From Parasphingopyxis sp. CP4 (GTDB lineage Bacteria > Pseudomonadota > Alphaproteobacteria > Sphingomonadales > Sphingomonadaceae): a stretch of DNA of 64,000 nucleotides. Of this stretch, positions 63,519 to 64,000 are shown piece by piece (within the stretch, counting starts at the first letter, position 1; every line of letters begins with the position of its first letter). Made by a program: the position numbers and the translations under genes. The stretch covers positions 2,172,001-2,236,000 of the forward strand of contig NZ_CP051130.1 in NCBI RefSeq assembly GCF_013378055.1, given 5' to 3'. The notes under the pieces were generated by a model that had not been told where the DNA came from, ran no database searches, and was given only the letters and a program-made list of their open reading frames with translations.

Positions 63519-64000
63519 ATACGCCCCCCGATGTCCCGCCGCCCTGCGGCACCGCCGATGAACGGCCCCCGCTATAATCAGTTTATTCAGTCGCCAAAGG
63601 TCCGTGTGATCGACGAGAACGGCGATAATCTGGGTGTATTGCTAACCAACGAAGCGATTGAACAGGCCGCCGATGTCGGCCTCGATCTCGTGGAAGTCTC
63701 TCCGAATGCGGACCCGCCCGTGGCGAAGTTCCTCGATGTCGGCAAATATAAGTATGAGGCCCAGAAAAAGGCCAATGCCGCGCGTAAATCGCAGAAAACG
63801 CAAGACATCAAAGAGATCAAGATGCGCCCGAACATCGATGATCACGACTATGACGTGAAGATGAAGAAGGTGAACCAGTTCATCGACGATGGTGACAAGG
63901 TGAAGGTGACTTTGCGCTTCCGCGGACGTGAACTCTCGCATCGCGAGCTCGGCATGCAATTGCTGCGCCGCGTGCAGGAAGACACCAAGGAAAACGCAAA
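63519..64000 (+). CDS. infC: Translation initiation factor IF-3 (truncated at right edge), AUA start
   Basis: IF-3 binds the 30S subunit and rejects non-canonical start codons. The 160 codons visible run SPKVRVIDENGDNLG, VGLDLVEVSPNADPPVAKFLDVGKYKYE and KEIKMRPNIDDHDYDVK, all IF-3 signatures. No ATG/GTG/TTG is well placed: the strong site AGGAG (63506-63510) is eight bases before ATA at 63519, while the first in-frame ATG (63531) is 20 bases away. An ATA start gives RPPMSRRPAAPP, which matches the N-terminus of sphingomonad IF-3 as I recall it. An unusual start codon lets IF-3 repress its own translation, as AUU does in Escherichia coli. Confidence 0.9.
   Translation, partial: MRPPMSRRPAAPPMNGPRYNQFIQSPKVRVIDENGDNLGVLLTNEAIEQAADVGLDLVEVSPNADPPVAKFLDVGKYKYEAQKKANAARKSQKTQDIKEIKMRPNIDDHDYDVKMKKVNQFIDDGDKVKVTLRFRGRELSHRELGMQLLRRVQEDTKENA

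Noticed and set aside
1-64000. tRNA, rRNA, CRISPR, insertion sequences, prophage
   Set aside because: No cloverleaf-like or regularly spaced repeat patterns, transposase or integrase motifs were seen on reading both strands.

Overview
The window is ordinary-looking chromosome from an alphaproteobacterium, most likely a member of the Sphingomonadales (inference from protein style, roughly 60% GC, and gene content). Supporting signs are the dnaN-recF-gyrB block without dnaA, the SufR-SufBCDS-SufT-SufA iron-sulfur operon as the visible assembly system, EgtB/EgtD, a DM13 protein, a 2-hydroxychromene-2-carboxylate isomerase homologue, and an IF-3 whose N-terminus resembles those of sphingomonads as I remember them. 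I see no tRNA, rRNA, CRISPR array, insertion sequence, phage or integrase. Coding density is very high: no gene-free stretch reaches 300 bases, the longest being about 257 bases upstream of dnaN.

Layout. 1-3538 (minus): dnaN, recF and the 5' part of gyrB, which runs off the left edge. 3796-6184 (plus): histidine phosphatase, IalB-like exported protein and rlmN. 6181-9806 (minus): RidA-like protein, CDF metal exporter, lipoprotein, five-EF-hand protein and DUF1801 protein. 9893-12715 (plus): argG, then an arsR-arsI-aqpS organoarsenical operon with a clear ArsR operator. 12843-19642: an envelope glycosylation-type block (SAM methyltransferase, LPG-synthase-like membrane protein, two GT-C-like proteins, a GT2 polyprenyl-phosphate glycosyltransferase and a GtrA flippase). 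19620-25134 (minus): marC, folD, yggT, argB, epoxide hydrolase, methyltransferase, 3-hydroxyacyl-CoA dehydrogenase.

25200-30463: DUF1176 protein, ergothioneine genes egtB-egtD, PduO-type cobalamin adenosyltransferase, HIG1-like protein, gluQ. 30652-38014: HNH nuclease, siroheme synthase, galU, lysA, lptM-like lipoprotein, argH, TlpA-like thioredoxin, dapD, pyrimidine nucleotidase. 38098-45672 (minus): a cytochrome P450 with its own promoter and inverted repeat, then the suf operon, which has an extremely acidic exported protein inserted between sufB and sufC. 45764-53371: AraC regulator, DUF885 hydrolase, pyrD, gamma-glutamyltransferase, acyl-CoA ligase. 53395-61254: glyoxalase II and I flanking a diguanylate cyclase, then SIMPL, TPR, hydrolase, DM13, isomerase and SDR genes. 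61397-64000 (plus): thrS and infC; infC appears to begin at a rare AUA codon and is cut by the right edge.

Themes: amino-acid biosynthesis (argB, argG, argH, dapD, lysA), Fe-S assembly, thiol/electrophile defence (ergothioneine, glyoxalases, GGT, arsenic), and tight gene packing. Eleven convergent gene pairs end within -72 to +23 bases of each other, leaving no space for classical terminators. The most unusual items are the acidic ORF inside suf, the AUA start of infC, the EF-hand leader hairpin that could cover its ribosome binding site, and the 72-base overlap of two membrane-protein genes.
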